Source: Limnohabitans sp. JirII-31
Lineage (GTDB): Bacteria > Pseudomonadota > Gammaproteobacteria > Burkholderiales > Burkholderiaceae_C
Direction of reading: 5' to 3'
Length of the DNA stretch: 64,000 nucleotides
Assembly (NCBI RefSeq): GCF_002778315.1
Contig: NZ_NESA01000012.1
Coordinates: 54,878-118,877 of the forward strand
Shown: piece after piece, positions 16,222 through 25,804 of the stretch
Layout: each line of letters opens with the position of its first letter
How positions within the stretch are numbered: position 1 is the first letter of the stretch
Notes under the pieces: generated by a model
Databases searched by the model: none
Seen by the model: only the letters and a program-made list of their open reading frames with translations
What the model was told of the DNA's origin: nothing
Made by a program: the position numbers and the translations under genes

Positions 16222-17247
16222 GTGACCGACACCAAAATCGACATCTACAACCACGTCATGCCACCCGCCTATGTGGCGCTGGTCAAACAGCACGGCAAAG
16301 AACCCGGTATGGTCAAACGCATGAGCAACTTGCGCATGCTCTGGGACATGCCCGCCCGGGTCGAAATGCTGAAAGGCTTTCCTGGCGTTCAGCAAGTCAT
16401 CTCGCTGGCCGTGCCCTCACCCGAGATGCTGGGCGGACCCGATGTGTCACCGGGCTACGCGCGTGTCGCCAACGAAGGCATGGCCGAGATTTGCCGCCAA
16501 TGGCCCGAGACCTTCCCCTACTTTGTGGCCTCGCTGCCGATGAACAACCCCGAAGCAGCGCTGCAAGAGATGGACTACGCCATTGAAAAGCTCGGCGCCA
16601 AGGGCGTGCAAATTTTGACCAGCGTGAACGGCAAAGCCTTGGACGAGCCCGAGGTGTTCAAGATTTTTGAGCGCATCACCAATGTGCACAACATGCCCGT
16701 GTGGATGCACCCCACACGCCCTGGCAGCCGCCCCGATTACCCCAACGAAGACAAATCGAAATACGAAATTTGGCAGGTGCTGGGCTGGCCCATGGAGACC
16801 AGCGTGGCCATGTCGCGCATGGTGTTTTCTGGCCTGCTGGAACGCTTGCCCAATTTGCGTTTGATCACCCACCACTGCGGTGGCATGCTGCCCTATTTTT
16901 CAGGCCGTGCCGAAACCCTGTGGGCCCAATTGGGCAGCCGCAGCGTGGACGGGTCTGAGGCCGATGTGCTGAAAAGTTTGTCCAAACCACCGATCGAGTA
17001 TTTCAAGATGTTTTATGGCGACACGGTGTTGGGCGGCTCCAGCTCGGCGCTGCGCTGTGGCCTCGATTTTTTTGGTGCCGACAAGGTGGTGTTTGCCAGC
17101 GACTGCCCGTTCGACCCCGAAGAGGGTCCGATGTTCATTCGCGAAGGCATTCGCTCCATCGAAGATTTGAAACTCGACACAGAAGACGCCCGCAAACTCT
17201 ACTTTGGCAACGCCTACAAATTGCTGGGCTTGTCTCACCACGGCTAA
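16222..17247 (+). CDS. Amidohydrolase-2 (ACMSD-like) family protein
   Basis: A 341-residue metal-dependent hydrolase or decarboxylase of the ACMSD/5-carboxyvanillate group. Landmarks are the N-terminal IDIYNHVMPPAY, VWMHPTRPGSRPDY at mid-protein, the metal site LITHHCGGMLPYFSGR and the C-terminal FASDCPFDPEEGPMFIREG. The first metal motif reads NHVMPP rather than the common HxH, so one usual histidine is replaced. Start is GTG 16222 after an AGAGA stretch. It lies between the esterase and two Bug receptor genes, which suggests that it acts on an imported aromatic acid; substrate unknown. Confidence 0.88.
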   Translation: MTDTKIDIYNHVMPPAYVALVKQHGKEPGMVKRMSNLRMLWDMPARVEMLKGFPGVQQVISLAVPSPEMLGGPDVSPGYARVANEGMAEICRQWPETFPYFVASLPMNNPEAALQEMDYAIEKLGAKGVQILTSVNGKALDEPEVFKIFERITNVHNMPVWMHPTRPGSRPDYPNEDKSKYEIWQVLGWPMETSVAMSRMVFSGLLERLPNLRLITHHCGGMLPYFSGRAETLWAQLGSRSVDGSEADVLKSLSKPPIEYFKMFYGDTVLGGSSSALRCGLDFFGADKVVFASDCPFDPEEGPMFIREGIRSIEDLKLDTEDARKLYFGNAYKLLGLSHHG

Positions 17248-17257
17248 GGAACACACC

Positions 17258-18223
17258 ATGCAAGGCACTCTGAAAAAACTGTGGGTGGGCACTTGGCTGT
17301 GCGCGGCCACACTCGCAGCGCACGCCTTTCCCGAACGCACTGTCACGCTGGTGGTGCCGTTCACACCGGGCAGCGGCAGCGACATCATTGCCCGCATCAT
17401 TGCGCCCAAGCTGAGCGAGCGCTGGAAGCAAGCGGTGATCGTCGACAACAAACCCGGTGCCAGCGGCAACATTGGGGCCGAGGCGGCGGCCAAAGCCGCA
17501 CCCGATGGCCATACCTTGCTCATGGCCATCAACACCTTGACCATGGCACCCAATCTGTACAAGAAGGTGCCGTTTGACCCGACCACCGACTTCACGCCGA
17601 TCATGAAAATGGCCGTGGCCAACTTTGCCATCGTGGTCAACCCCAACATTGGGGCCAACGATTTGCCGGGCGTCATTGCCTTGGCCAAAGCCAAACCCGG
17701 CCAAATCAACTTTGGCTCTCCCGGCAACGGCACACCGCACCACTTGGCCATGGAGCTGATGAAGCAGCAGCTCGGCTTTGACATGCTGCACGTGCCTTAC
17801 AAAGGCATCAGCAACGCCACCACCGACTTGATCGGCGGGCAGGTGCAACTCATGTTCGCCAGCGTGCACTCCATGCTGCCGCACGTGCGCTCCGGGCGCT
17901 TGCGCATGCTCGCCTCCACCGGGGCCACACGCTCCGCCGTGACACCCAATGTGCCGGTGTTTCGTGAATACGGCATCGAGTTCATGGACGCGGTGGACGC
18001 TTGGTATGCCGTGTTGGCCCCCGCCAAAACATCGCCCGAGTTGGTCAAAGCTTTGCACCGCGACGTGAGCGCCGTGTTGGCTTTGCCTGAAGTCAAAGAG
18101 CAAATGGCCGCACAAGGTTTGGTCATTCAAACCAGCACGCCCGAACAACTGGGCAGCTTGATTCAGGCCGACTACGCACGCTGGAAAAAAACCATCGCCG
18201 ACGCCAAGATTCAAGTGGACTGA
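17258..18223 (+). CDS. Bug-family tripartite tricarboxylate receptor
   Basis: A 321-residue periplasmic binding protein. Signal peptide MQGTLKKLWVGTWLCAATLA ends near AHA, then FPERTVTLVVPFTPGSGSD and later HVPYKGISNATTDLIGGQV. ATG 17258 has AAGGA at 17246-17250, so an upstream in-frame codon at 17204 inside the amidohydrolase gene is rejected. It follows the amidohydrolase by 10 bases and precedes a second receptor gene by 39 bases. Confidence 0.93.
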   Translation: MQGTLKKLWVGTWLCAATLAAHAFPERTVTLVVPFTPGSGSDIIARIIAPKLSERWKQAVIVDNKPGASGNIGAEAAAKAAPDGHTLLMAINTLTMAPNLYKKVPFDPTTDFTPIMKMAVANFAIVVNPNIGANDLPGVIALAKAKPGQINFGSPGNGTPHHLAMELMKQQLGFDMLHVPYKGISNATTDLIGGQVQLMFASVHSMLPHVRSGRLRMLASTGATRSAVTPNVPVFREYGIEFMDAVDAWYAVLAPAKTSPELVKALHRDVSAVLALPEVKEQMAAQGLVIQTSTPEQLGSLIQADYARWKKTIADAKIQVD

Positions 18224-18262
18224 GTCCACGCTTCATACACAACCACAACCGGAGACCTCACC

Positions 18263-19246
18263 ATGCAACGCAGACACGTCCTCACCGCACTCGCCGCTGG
18301 CGCCAGCACCGCCACCCTGCCCTCCTGGGCGCAATCGATGGGGTATCCGAACCGTCCGATCAAAATGATCGTGCCCTTTGCCGCAGGCATCTCACCCGAC
18401 GTGGTGGCACGCTTGATCGGCGACAAACTGGGCGTGGCGCTGGGTCAACCCGTGGTGATCGACAACCGTCCGGGTGCTGGCGGCATGATTGGCGCGGAGG
18501 CCGCCGTCAACAGCCCCGCAGACGGCTACAACCTGTTGTTCAGCGTCAAAGCCGTGCACGCCATTGCACCCAACGTCTACAAGAGCGCCAAGTACAACCC
18601 ACCACGCGACTTCAAGGCCGTGAGCCAAATTTTGCTGGTGCCCCACGTGCTGACCGCCGCGCCCAACGCTCCCTTCAACACCATGGCTGAATTGGTGGCC
18701 TATGCCAAGGCCAACCCCGGCAAGGTCGATTACGCCTCGCTCGGCGTTGGCTCACAGCCCCATGTGGCCATGGAAGCCTGGGCCCAACGCCTAGGCATCA
18801 AGCTCAACCACATCCCCTACAAAACCAACCCATCCCCCGATGTGATGAGTGGCGTGGTGAGCCTCTCCATCGAAGCCTCGACCACCGCCATTCCGCTGAT
18901 CACCTCTGGTAAGGTCAAAGGCTTGGCCATTTCGGGCGCAGAGCGTATCGCCAGCTTGCCCAATGTACCCACCATGACCGAGTTCGGTGCCAACCTCGAC
19001 GTCAACGGCGTCATTGGCAGTTCGTGGCACGGCATCTTTGTGCCCACTGGCACGCCCGACGACATCGTGGCCAAGCTCAACACCGAGATCGTGAAGATTG
19101 TGAAACTGCCCGAAATTCAAGCCCGCATGCGTGCGCTGGGTCTCACCCCCACAGGCACATCTGCCTCCGTCATGGCCTCGGTGGCTGCGGCTGACTACGC
19201 GTTTTGGGGACAGATGGTGCGTGAGTTTGACATCAAGGTGGAGTAA
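18263..19246 (+). CDS. Bug-family tripartite tricarboxylate receptor
   Basis: A 327-residue periplasmic binding protein with an N-terminal RRH pair (MQRRHVLTALAAGASTATLP) that is weakly Tat-like, then MGYPNRPIKMIVPFAAGISPD and HIPYKTNPSPDVMSGVV. GGAGACCTCACC precedes ATG 18263. Two receptors in succession with different binding-loop residues suggest two ligands or a duplicated and diverged receptor. It is the last gene of the rightward operon. Confidence 0.92.
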   Translation: MQRRHVLTALAAGASTATLPSWAQSMGYPNRPIKMIVPFAAGISPDVVARLIGDKLGVALGQPVVIDNRPGAGGMIGAEAAVNSPADGYNLLFSVKAVHAIAPNVYKSAKYNPPRDFKAVSQILLVPHVLTAAPNAPFNTMAELVAYAKANPGKVDYASLGVGSQPHVAMEAWAQRLGIKLNHIPYKTNPSPDVMSGVVSLSIEASTTAIPLITSGKVKGLAISGAERIASLPNVPTMTEFGANLDVNGVIGSSWHGIFVPTGTPDDIVAKLNTEIVKIVKLPEIQARMRALGLTPTGTSASVMASVAAADYAFWGQMVREFDIKVE

Positions 19247-19282
19247 CACACAGCGTCACGGATGGCGCGCATAATTTGAAGC

Positions 19283-20851
19283 ATGTCTGTCGCCATCCTA
19301 GACCGTCTTAGCTTCGGTGCGCAACGCGCCGACATAGAAACGCTTCAAAAAACCGGTGTCAATGCGTGGATCGAATCACAGCTCCACCCTACGCACGATG
19401 ACCCTGTACTCACCCAAGCACTGAATGCAGCGGTTCTCAAAATCAGCTATGGCGCCGGTCCTGACTATTCAGCGTTGAGCGAAAACAGACCCCTGAACTT
19501 GCTCTCGCAGCCGCTGTCTGAGCTTTGGAAACTCACCGACAACCAAACCAAAATGGCGTATGAGGAACGCATGCGGCCCTTGCGCGAACTCATGGCCTCG
19601 CGTCTCTTGCATGCAGCCTGTAGCCAGTGGCAAATCAAAGAGCTGATGGTGGACTTTTGGTTGGACCATTTCAACGTCCATGCGAGCGACGCATCGATGG
19701 CTGTGTCCATGCCCAGCTTTGAGCGTGACTGCATCAGACGACATGCCTTGGGTAACTTCTCAGACATGCTCCAAGCCGTGGCCACCAGCACGCCCATGCT
19801 GATCTACCTCAACAACCGCAACTCACGCACCGGTGCGCCCAATGAAAACTATGCACGTGAACTCTTTGAGCTCCACACCTTGGGCAAACAGCACTACCTC
19901 AACGATTTGTACGCCAAGTGGCGAGAAGTTCCTGGCGCGTTACAAGGTGAACCAAGAGGGTATATCGACCAAGACGTCTACGAAGCAGCCCGCGCCTTCA
20001 CTGGCTGGGTGATTGAGGACGGAAGAGCCCTCGGTGGGGGGCAATCGCTCCCCCGGACCGGGCAGTTCGTCTACCTTGACGCTTGGCATGACCCTTACCA
20101 AAAACGCATCTTGGCGCAAGACTTTGACCCGTTTGCATCCCCGATGTCCGACGGCAAACGGGTGCTTGAAATGTTGGTCAAGCACCCTGGCACCGCGCAG
20201 AACCTGTGCGAAAAGCTATGCCGCCGATTTGTCGCCGACACGCCTCCCACCAGCTTGGTTCACTCCAGCAGCAAAGTGTGGGGCGACAACATCCATCACC
20301 CCCAGCAAGTTGCACGCGTTCTCTCTCACATTTTCGCTTCTGCGGAATTCAACCTAGCGGTGCATCAACCCAGCCCCAAAAAGCTCAAACGCCCGCTCGA
20401 ATTGGTGATCAGCCTCGCGCGAAAACTGGAATTACCCCTGGCACCTTCCATGGGTTTGATCAACGAAATGTCTGCTGCAGGCCACCGTCTCTATATGTGG
20501 CCCACCCCCGATGGTCACCCTGATGTCACAGGCTATTGGCTCACACCGCACACCATGCGCAAACGCTGGATGTTGGCCATGGGTGTCATGGAGAACTGGT
20601 GGGGAACAGGCCAAGTCACACCTCAGCAACTCAGCCAAGGCATAGCGCAACCCGTGGATGAAGCAAAGTTGCTGGCACATCACGCCGAACAACTGCTGGG
20701 CCCACAAGCCGCGCAAAGTGCGATACAGAAAATTCTGTCTGCGCAAAACTTCACACCCAAAGGCTTACTCAGCGCGGCCTCTGACGAATGGTCCGGTGTG
20801 CGTCGCAACTTGGCCTACATGGCCATGAGCCCCGCCTTTCAGTGGAAATGA
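19283..20851 (+). CDS. DUF1800 family protein
   Basis: A 522-residue member of the DUF1800 family. Signature stretches are LDRLSFGAQRADIE at the start, LHAACSQWQIKELMVDFWLDHFNVH, MLIYLNNRNSRTGAPNENYARELFELHTLG and AARAFTGW, with WWGTGQVT near the end. No signal peptide is evident. DUF1800 genes are usually paired with a DUF1501 gene, as here (15-base gap). The biochemical role is not established. Length is typical of the family. Confidence 0.9.
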   Translation: MSVAILDRLSFGAQRADIETLQKTGVNAWIESQLHPTHDDPVLTQALNAAVLKISYGAGPDYSALSENRPLNLLSQPLSELWKLTDNQTKMAYEERMRPLRELMASRLLHAACSQWQIKELMVDFWLDHFNVHASDASMAVSMPSFERDCIRRHALGNFSDMLQAVATSTPMLIYLNNRNSRTGAPNENYARELFELHTLGKQHYLNDLYAKWREVPGALQGEPRGYIDQDVYEAARAFTGWVIEDGRALGGGQSLPRTGQFVYLDAWHDPYQKRILAQDFDPFASPMSDGKRVLEMLVKHPGTAQNLCEKLCRRFVADTPPTSLVHSSSKVWGDNIHHPQQVARVLSHIFASAEFNLAVHQPSPKKLKRPLELVISLARKLELPLAPSMGLINEMSAAGHRLYMWPTPDGHPDVTGYWLTPHTMRKRWMLAMGVMENWWGTGQVTPQQLSQGIAQPVDEAKLLAHHAEQLLGPQAAQSAIQKILSAQNFTPKGLLSAASDEWSGVRRNLAYMAMSPAFQWK

Positions 20852-20866
20852 AGCGAGGAGCCGCTC

Positions 20867-22066
20867 ATGAAACGCCGTGAACTCCTCAAAGCCTTGGGTT
20901 ACACAGGTTTGGCAGAGGCGGTCTCGCTTCGCAACCTGAGCTTTGCAGCCCAACCCAACCGCACCTTGGTGGTGGTGTTTCTGCGTGGTGGCGCTGACAG
21001 CCTGCACATGGCAGCGCCAGTGAACGACCGCAACTATCTGGCCAATCGTCCCCCCGAGCTGCGCATCATTGAGGGGGCACAAAACGCTGGTCTGCGTTTG
21101 CCAAAAGGATTTGCCGCAGAACAAGACTGCCGCATCCACCCAGCCGCCGCGCCCCTGTTGGACTTGTTTCAAAGTGGGCATGCACAGCTGCTGCACGCCT
21201 GTGGCCTGACCAATGCCACCCGCAGCCACTTTGTGGCACAAGAAATCTTGGAGTCTTCTGCTCAAACACAAAGCCGTCCCATAGCGTCTACGCCTGGCTG
21301 GATCGCACCTTTTGTGCGTCCGTCGATCACAGGCAAAAGCGTTGACTTTGCAGCCACATCGGCCGGTCAAATTCGCAGCCTTCAAGGCTTGAATTCGGGT
21401 ATTAATTTGGTGGGCGAGTTGCGAAATGGACTCAGCCTGCCTGGCGACACTGTGGGCAGATCTGTACTGGAAGCACTTTATGCCAATCACCCATCTGCCC
21501 CTGGCTCAGACCCGGTGCTCCAAGTAGGTCGGCAAACCTTGCAACAACTCGCCTTGGTCGACGACAAAGCCCCTCGTATCAATGGCCGCATCACCTCCTA
21601 CATGGCACCCAAGAGCGTGAGCTACAACACAGAAAACTACGACTGGCAACAAGCCGTACAAACGGTTGCTCAACTCATTCGTATGGACATCGGACTTCAA
21701 GTTGCCTGCCTGGATTTAGGTGGCTGGGACACGCACGAATATCAAAGCGGCAAGATCAATAACTTGGTGCGTCAGTGGTCGGCCAACCTTCGTGCTTTGT
21801 TCGATGACGTGCAAGCTGCTGGCAAGCACACCACCATGGTCGTGGTCAGCGAGTTCGGACGAAGACTCAGAGCCAACGCCAGTGGCGGTACCGACCATGG
21901 CCATGCGGGCATTGTGTGGGCACTCGATACGCAAGCTCGTGGTCTGTTGCCGCCCACGTTATGGCCCGGGCTCGCAACAGACCAGCTTGACCAAGGTATG
22001 GACCTCCAACAGACGCGTGATGTCAAACAAGTGCTGGCAGATTTGGCCCAGCGCGTACTCACCTGA
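20867..22066 (+). CDS. DUF1501 family protein
   Basis: A 399-residue member of DUF1501, a sulfatase-like fold family. After an MKRRELLKALG leader comes RTLVVVFLRGGADSLHMAAP, the family's hallmark, and further on LDLGGWDTHEYQ, TTMVVVSEFGRRLRANASGGTDHGHAG and FGRR-type catalytic-site residues. The RR pair in the leader is Tat-like. It follows DUF1800 by 15 bases and is convergent with murB. Possible roles include exported hydrolysis of a sulfate or phosphate ester, but no experimental basis is visible. Confidence 0.9.
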   Translation: MKRRELLKALGYTGLAEAVSLRNLSFAAQPNRTLVVVFLRGGADSLHMAAPVNDRNYLANRPPELRIIEGAQNAGLRLPKGFAAEQDCRIHPAAAPLLDLFQSGHAQLLHACGLTNATRSHFVAQEILESSAQTQSRPIASTPGWIAPFVRPSITGKSVDFAATSAGQIRSLQGLNSGINLVGELRNGLSLPGDTVGRSVLEALYANHPSAPGSDPVLQVGRQTLQQLALVDDKAPRINGRITSYMAPKSVSYNTENYDWQQAVQTVAQLIRMDIGLQVACLDLGGWDTHEYQSGKINNLVRQWSANLRALFDDVQAAGKHTTMVVVSEFGRRLRANASGGTDHGHAGIVWALDTQARGLLPPTLWPGLATDQLDQGMDLQQTRDVKQVLADLAQRVLT

Positions 22067-22113
22067 CACCGCCACCTGCAACGCCTCTAGGTAGTTGGCA
22101 GGCCATGCTCGCT

Positions 22114-23178
22114 TCACACCACCACCGGCTCAGGCTCCAAACGAATGCCAAAGCGTTCATACACACTGGTCTGAATGGCCTTGGCCAGTGTCATCACTTC
22201 CCCGCCGGTACAAGGATGGTCGCGCCCCCCCTTGTTCACCAGCACCAGCGCCTGCTTGTCGTACACCGCCGCATTGCCGACTGTTTTGCCTTTCCAGCCA
22301 CAGGCGTCGATCAACCAACCTGCGGCCAGTTTGATGGTGCCGTCATCCAGCGGGTAGTGCACCACCTTGGGATCGCGCGCGATGATGTCGGCGCATTGCT
22401 CTGGCGTGACCGTGGGGTTTTTGAAAAAACTGCCCGCATTGCCAATCACGGCGGGGTCGGGCAGCTTGGCACGGCGAATGGCGCACACCCAGTCAAAAAT
22501 TTGCTGGGCGCTGGGCTGTGTGATGCCCGTCTCGGCCATCTTGCGTTCCAAGTCGGCATAGCCCAGCACCGGCTTCCAGGCCTTGGGCAAACGAAACCGC
22601 ACCCGGCTGATCAAGGCTTGACCTGCCAGTCCCATGCTGCGCGAGCCGCCGCTGGCTTGGTTGGGGCCGTGTTTGAACACCGAATCACGGTAGCCAAAGG
22701 CGCATTGCGCAGCGTCCAGACTGAAGCTGTGACCGGTGCGCAAATCGATGGCGTCCAAAGACTCAAAGCGGTCTTGCAACTCCACGCCGTACGCACCGAT
22801 GTTTTGCACGGGTGATGCCCCGACCGAGCCAGGAATCAAAGCCATGTTTTCCAGACCGGGCCAACCCTGCGCGAGCGTCCATTGCACCAGCTCGTGCCAA
22901 GACTCGCCAGCGGCAGCCTCGACCATCCAAGCCTTGTCGGTCTCTTCGACCAAACGCATGCCTTTGAGTTCGACCTTGAGCACCAAAGGCTTCACGTCCC
23001 CTGTCAACACGATGTTGCTGCCGCCACCCAACACCAATTTGGGCAAGTCGCGCAGCTGGGCATGGGCCACCACGGCCTGCACATCGGCCTCGCTGCGCAC
23101 ATGCACCAGTTGCAAAGCTTTGGCAACGATGCCAAAAGTGTTGTGCGCTTGAAGGGGGTAATTGGACTCAACTAACAT
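22114..23178 (-). CDS. murB: UDP-N-acetylmuramate dehydrogenase
   Basis: A 354-residue FAD enzyme of peptidoglycan synthesis that reduces enolpyruvyl-UDP-GlcNAc to UDP-MurNAc. It shows LVLGGGSNIVLTGDV (FAD binding), IPGSVGASPVQNIGAYGVELQDRF, FGYRDSVFKHG and the catalytic-serine and glutamate area NAGSFFKNPTV followed by KLAAGWLIDACGWKG. It is a type I MurB in length. No clear Shine-Dalgarno site precedes ATG 23178; the 40-base region shared with divergent yajQ is very short. Confidence 0.95.
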   Translation of the reverse strand: MLVESNYPLQAHNTFGIVAKALQLVHVRSEADVQAVVAHAQLRDLPKLVLGGGSNIVLTGDVKPLVLKVELKGMRLVEETDKAWMVEAAAGESWHELVQWTLAQGWPGLENMALIPGSVGASPVQNIGAYGVELQDRFESLDAIDLRTGHSFSLDAAQCAFGYRDSVFKHGPNQASGGSRSMGLAGQALISRVRFRLPKAWKPVLGYADLERKMAETGITQPSAQQIFDWVCAIRRAKLPDPAVIGNAGSFFKNPTVTPEQCADIIARDPKVVHYPLDDGTIKLAAGWLIDACGWKGKTVGNAAVYDKQALVLVNKGGRDHPCTGGEVMTLAKAIQTSVYERFGIRLEPEPVVV

Positions 23179-23218
23179 AGGAGAATTGTCTCACCCTGAA
23201 TAACCTCAAGCGATTGCC

Positions 23219-23704
23219 ATGCCCTCTTTTGACACCGTGTGTGAACCCAACCTGGTCGAAGTGAAAAACGCCGTGGAAAACACGGCCAAAGAAATTGTCA
23301 CGCGCTTTGACTTCAAAGGCACCTCTGCCGCCATTGAGCTCAAAGACAAAGAAATCACCATGTACGGGGACGCCGATTTTCAACTGGTGCAGGTGGAAGA
23401 CGTGCTACGCAACAAACTGACCAAACGCGAAGTCGATGTGCGTTTCTTAGACAAAGGCGATGTCCAAAAGGTGGGCGGCGACAAGGTCAAGCAAGTCATC
23501 AAAGTACGCAATGGCATTGAGACCGAAGTCTCGAAAAAGATCCAGCGCTTGATCAAAGACAGCAAGATCAAGGTGCAAGCCTCGATCCAGGGCGATGCCG
23601 TGCGTGTGAGCGGTACCAAACGCGACGACTTGCAAGCCGCCATGGCTCTGATTCGCAAAGAGATGACTGACCTGCCCTTGTCGTTCAACAACTTTCGCGA
23701 CTGA
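23219..23704 (+). CDS. yajQ: YajQ-family nucleotide-binding protein
   Basis: A 161-residue cytosolic protein. The N-terminus [21 protein letters not shown] and the C-terminus PLSFNNFRD define the YajQ family, with [20 protein letters not shown] between. Members bind nucleotides and, in Xanthomonas, c-di-GMP, where they act as a transcription co-regulator. Divergent from murB. Its c-di-GMP link is notable because of the large c-di-GMP module further right, but a direct link is not shown. Confidence 0.95.
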   Translation: MPSFDTVCEPNLVEVKNAVENTAKEIVTRFDFKGTSAAIELKDKEITMYGDADFQLVQVEDVLRNKLTKREVDVRFLDKGDVQKVGGDKVKQVIKVRNGIETEVSKKIQRLIKDSKIKVQASIQGDAVRVSGTKRDDLQAAMALIRKEMTDLPLSFNNFRD

Positions 23705-23920
23705 CACACTTGCGCCGTGCATACCAAACACGGGCCTTGTGTTTTGCATGGGGGTGGCCACGTTGTAAGTGCAACTCACCCTTCTTGATAGCGAACAGAT
23801 AAATTTTGTAAACACCCACTCTGGCACAGCTTCAAGCTCAGAACACGTTTATCATCTGTAACAATTTTGCACGCCATATTGAAGTTAAGACGCCTTGTGC
23901 GTTGAATGAGGTTTTACTGC

Positions 23921-25123
23921 ATGTCCGATCATTTCGTCGCTTTTTCAGCCCGCACGCTGGTAGCCATCTTGGCTACATCGGCACTGAGTGCTTGTTCTGT
24001 TTTGCCTGGCAACACGTCTGCCAATGCCCCGACACCCAATGCCCGTTCCTACTGGCTGGCCTCAGACTGGAATGGCAGTCAACCCGACAAAGCACCATCA
24101 ACCAATGCACCTGTGCCAGCACGCAACGTGCCAGCAGTTGCTGCGCTCGAACTGTTGCCGACCACAGAGCAACGCGTTGAAGTTTCGACCAAGGAACTGG
24201 CACCTGCCGAGAACGAATCGAAACCAGTTGCGTTGCAGCAAGATGGCATGATGGTTCCCGTGGGGCAATGTTGGGCTCAACTGGTCATCCCGTCACGTGT
24301 CTCACAAGAAGTTCAAGACTTTGTGACCCAAGAAGGTCGACTCAGCTACAACGTGCAGCCCGCGCAATTGCGAACAGACAAGCTTGCCTTCGTGCGCAAA
24401 GAAGGCGCCGAAACTTTCCGTGTGCAGCCCCCAACGTACACACAAGTCACGGAGTCTGTGAAGGTCAAAGACGAAGTGAAAAAGATGATCGTTGAGCCTG
24501 CTATCTACCAAGAAAAAACAGAAGATGTCTTGGTTGAGTCCGCACACATCGTGCTGCGCTCGTGCCGCGCCGCTGGACTGCGGATAGCGGGCACGAAGCA
24601 GTCTGAAGCCCCAAGAACCCAATGTGCCACTGAAGTTCCTGCGCGCTATAAGACAGTGAAAAGACTGTTGCTGGTGAAAGCTGAATCCGTCCGCGAAGAA
24701 ATCACTCCGGCCGTTTACAAAACCATCACCAAAATGGTCTTGAACGAGAGTGCCAAAGTGATTCCCGTCCCGATTCCACCCGTCACCATCAACTTGCCTG
24801 TGACCACTGTAGATACGCCTGCGGTTGTTGCCACGCAAGAAGTTCCGCCCACGAGCAGCCAAATCACAGTCAAGCAATACACCAGCATTCCTCAAGTGAC
24901 GTGGCGCCGTGTGCTGTGCGAAAAAGATGCACCGGCCACCTTGATCAAAGAAGTGCAAAACGCTTTGCGCGAAAAAGGCGAAGATGTGGGTGCGGTGGAT
25001 GGCAAGCTGGGCGATCGCACCTTGACTGCGGTGCAAACCTACCAAGCACGCCAAGGTCTTGCGACTGGACTGCTGACCTACGAAACCCTCGACGCTCTTG
25101 GCATCACGACCTCAGCCAAATAA
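23921..25123 (+). CDS. Peptidoglycan-binding lipoprotein
   Basis: A 400-residue protein with a lipobox LSAC (Cys25) in the leader MSDHFVAFSARTLVAILATS, a Pro/Ala-rich linker, then a middle part with recurring segments of the form YxxVTxxVxV and PAxYxxxT (near residues 160-290), and a C-terminal PG_binding_1 domain (LIKEVQNALREKGEDVGAVDGKLGDRT). It is probably anchored in the outer membrane and touches the cell wall. ATG 23921 is favoured by GAGG at 23908-23911; an upstream ATG at 23906 is the alternative. Bases 23705-23920 before it hold no other gene that I can support. Confidence 0.8.
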   Translation: MSDHFVAFSARTLVAILATSALSACSVLPGNTSANAPTPNARSYWLASDWNGSQPDKAPSTNAPVPARNVPAVAALELLPTTEQRVEVSTKELAPAENESKPVALQQDGMMVPVGQCWAQLVIPSRVSQEVQDFVTQEGRLSYNVQPAQLRTDKLAFVRKEGAETFRVQPPTYTQVTESVKVKDEVKKMIVEPAIYQEKTEDVLVESAHIVLRSCRAAGLRIAGTKQSEAPRTQCATEVPARYKTVKRLLLVKAESVREEITPAVYKTITKMVLNESAKVIPVPIPPVTINLPVTTVDTPAVVATQEVPPTSSQITVKQYTSIPQVTWRRVLCEKDAPATLIKEVQNALREKGEDVGAVDGKLGDRTLTAVQTYQARQGLATGLLTYETLDALGITTSAK

Positions 25124-25128
25124 AGCGT

Positions 25129-25794
25129 CTAGTTGGAATCCGCGTCGCTGGATGCCGCGGGTTTCTTAGACCCAATTTTGGATTCTTCGCCCCGCAGCAA
25201 GCGGGCAATGTTGTCGGAGTGGCGCACGATCAACACCACACACATCAAGGTCACGGCCAGCAATTCGGCCTGACTGGCCGCCCAGACGATGCGGTCCCCC
25301 AACCAGTAATACATGGGTGCAAAGACAGCGGCTGACAGCGCGGCCAGAGAAGAGTAGCGAAAGAAAAACGCCACGATCAACCAGGTGCCCAAAGTGGCCA
25401 AGCCCAACACGGGCTCAATGCCAAACAGCACGCCCGCCGCAGTGGCTACGCCCTTGCCCCCCTGAAACCGAAAGAACACGGGCCACACATGGCCGATGAA
25501 CGCTGACAGCGCCACCAAGGCCACGGCACGCTCGTCCAAGCCAAACTGGGCGCCATACAACTTGACGAAAAACACCGGAAAAAAGCCCTTCAAGGCATCC
25601 AGCAACAAAGTGGCCACGGCTGCTTGCTTGTTGCCCGAACGCAGCACGTTGGTGGCACCGGGGTTTTGGCTGCCATAGGTGCGTGGATCGTCCAGGCCCA
25701 TGACACGGCTGACGATGACGGCAAAGGACAGCGAACCGATCAAGTAGCCGCCCAGCACGAGACCCAAAATGGTGGATGAATCTAAAGACATCAT
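25129..25794 (-). CDS. plsY: Glycerol-3-phosphate acyltransferase
   Basis: A 221-residue inner-membrane enzyme that acylates glycerol 3-phosphate from acyl-phosphate, the first step of phospholipid synthesis. It has GSLSFAVIVSRV, the SQNPGATNVLRSGNK motif, ALKGFFPVFF and FIGHVWPVFFRFQGGKGVATAAG, all PlsY hallmarks. ATG 25794 (MM start) is chosen, with GAAAG upstream. The C-terminus after residue 200 is polar and species-specific. It follows the aldo/keto reductase by 10 bases. Confidence 0.95.
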   Translation of the reverse strand: MMSLDSSTILGLVLGGYLIGSLSFAVIVSRVMGLDDPRTYGSQNPGATNVLRSGNKQAAVATLLLDALKGFFPVFFVKLYGAQFGLDERAVALVALSAFIGHVWPVFFRFQGGKGVATAAGVLFGIEPVLGLATLGTWLIVAFFFRYSSLAALSAAVFAPMYYWLGDRIVWAASQAELLAVTLMCVVLIVRHSDNIARLLRGEESKIGSKKPAASSDADSN

Positions 25795-25804
25795 GGTCAA
25801 ACTT

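Noticed and set aside
17204..17257. N-terminal extension of the Bug receptor gene
   Set aside because: The extended start lies within the amidohydrolase gene and would bury the signal peptide; ATG 17258 has a proper ribosome site.
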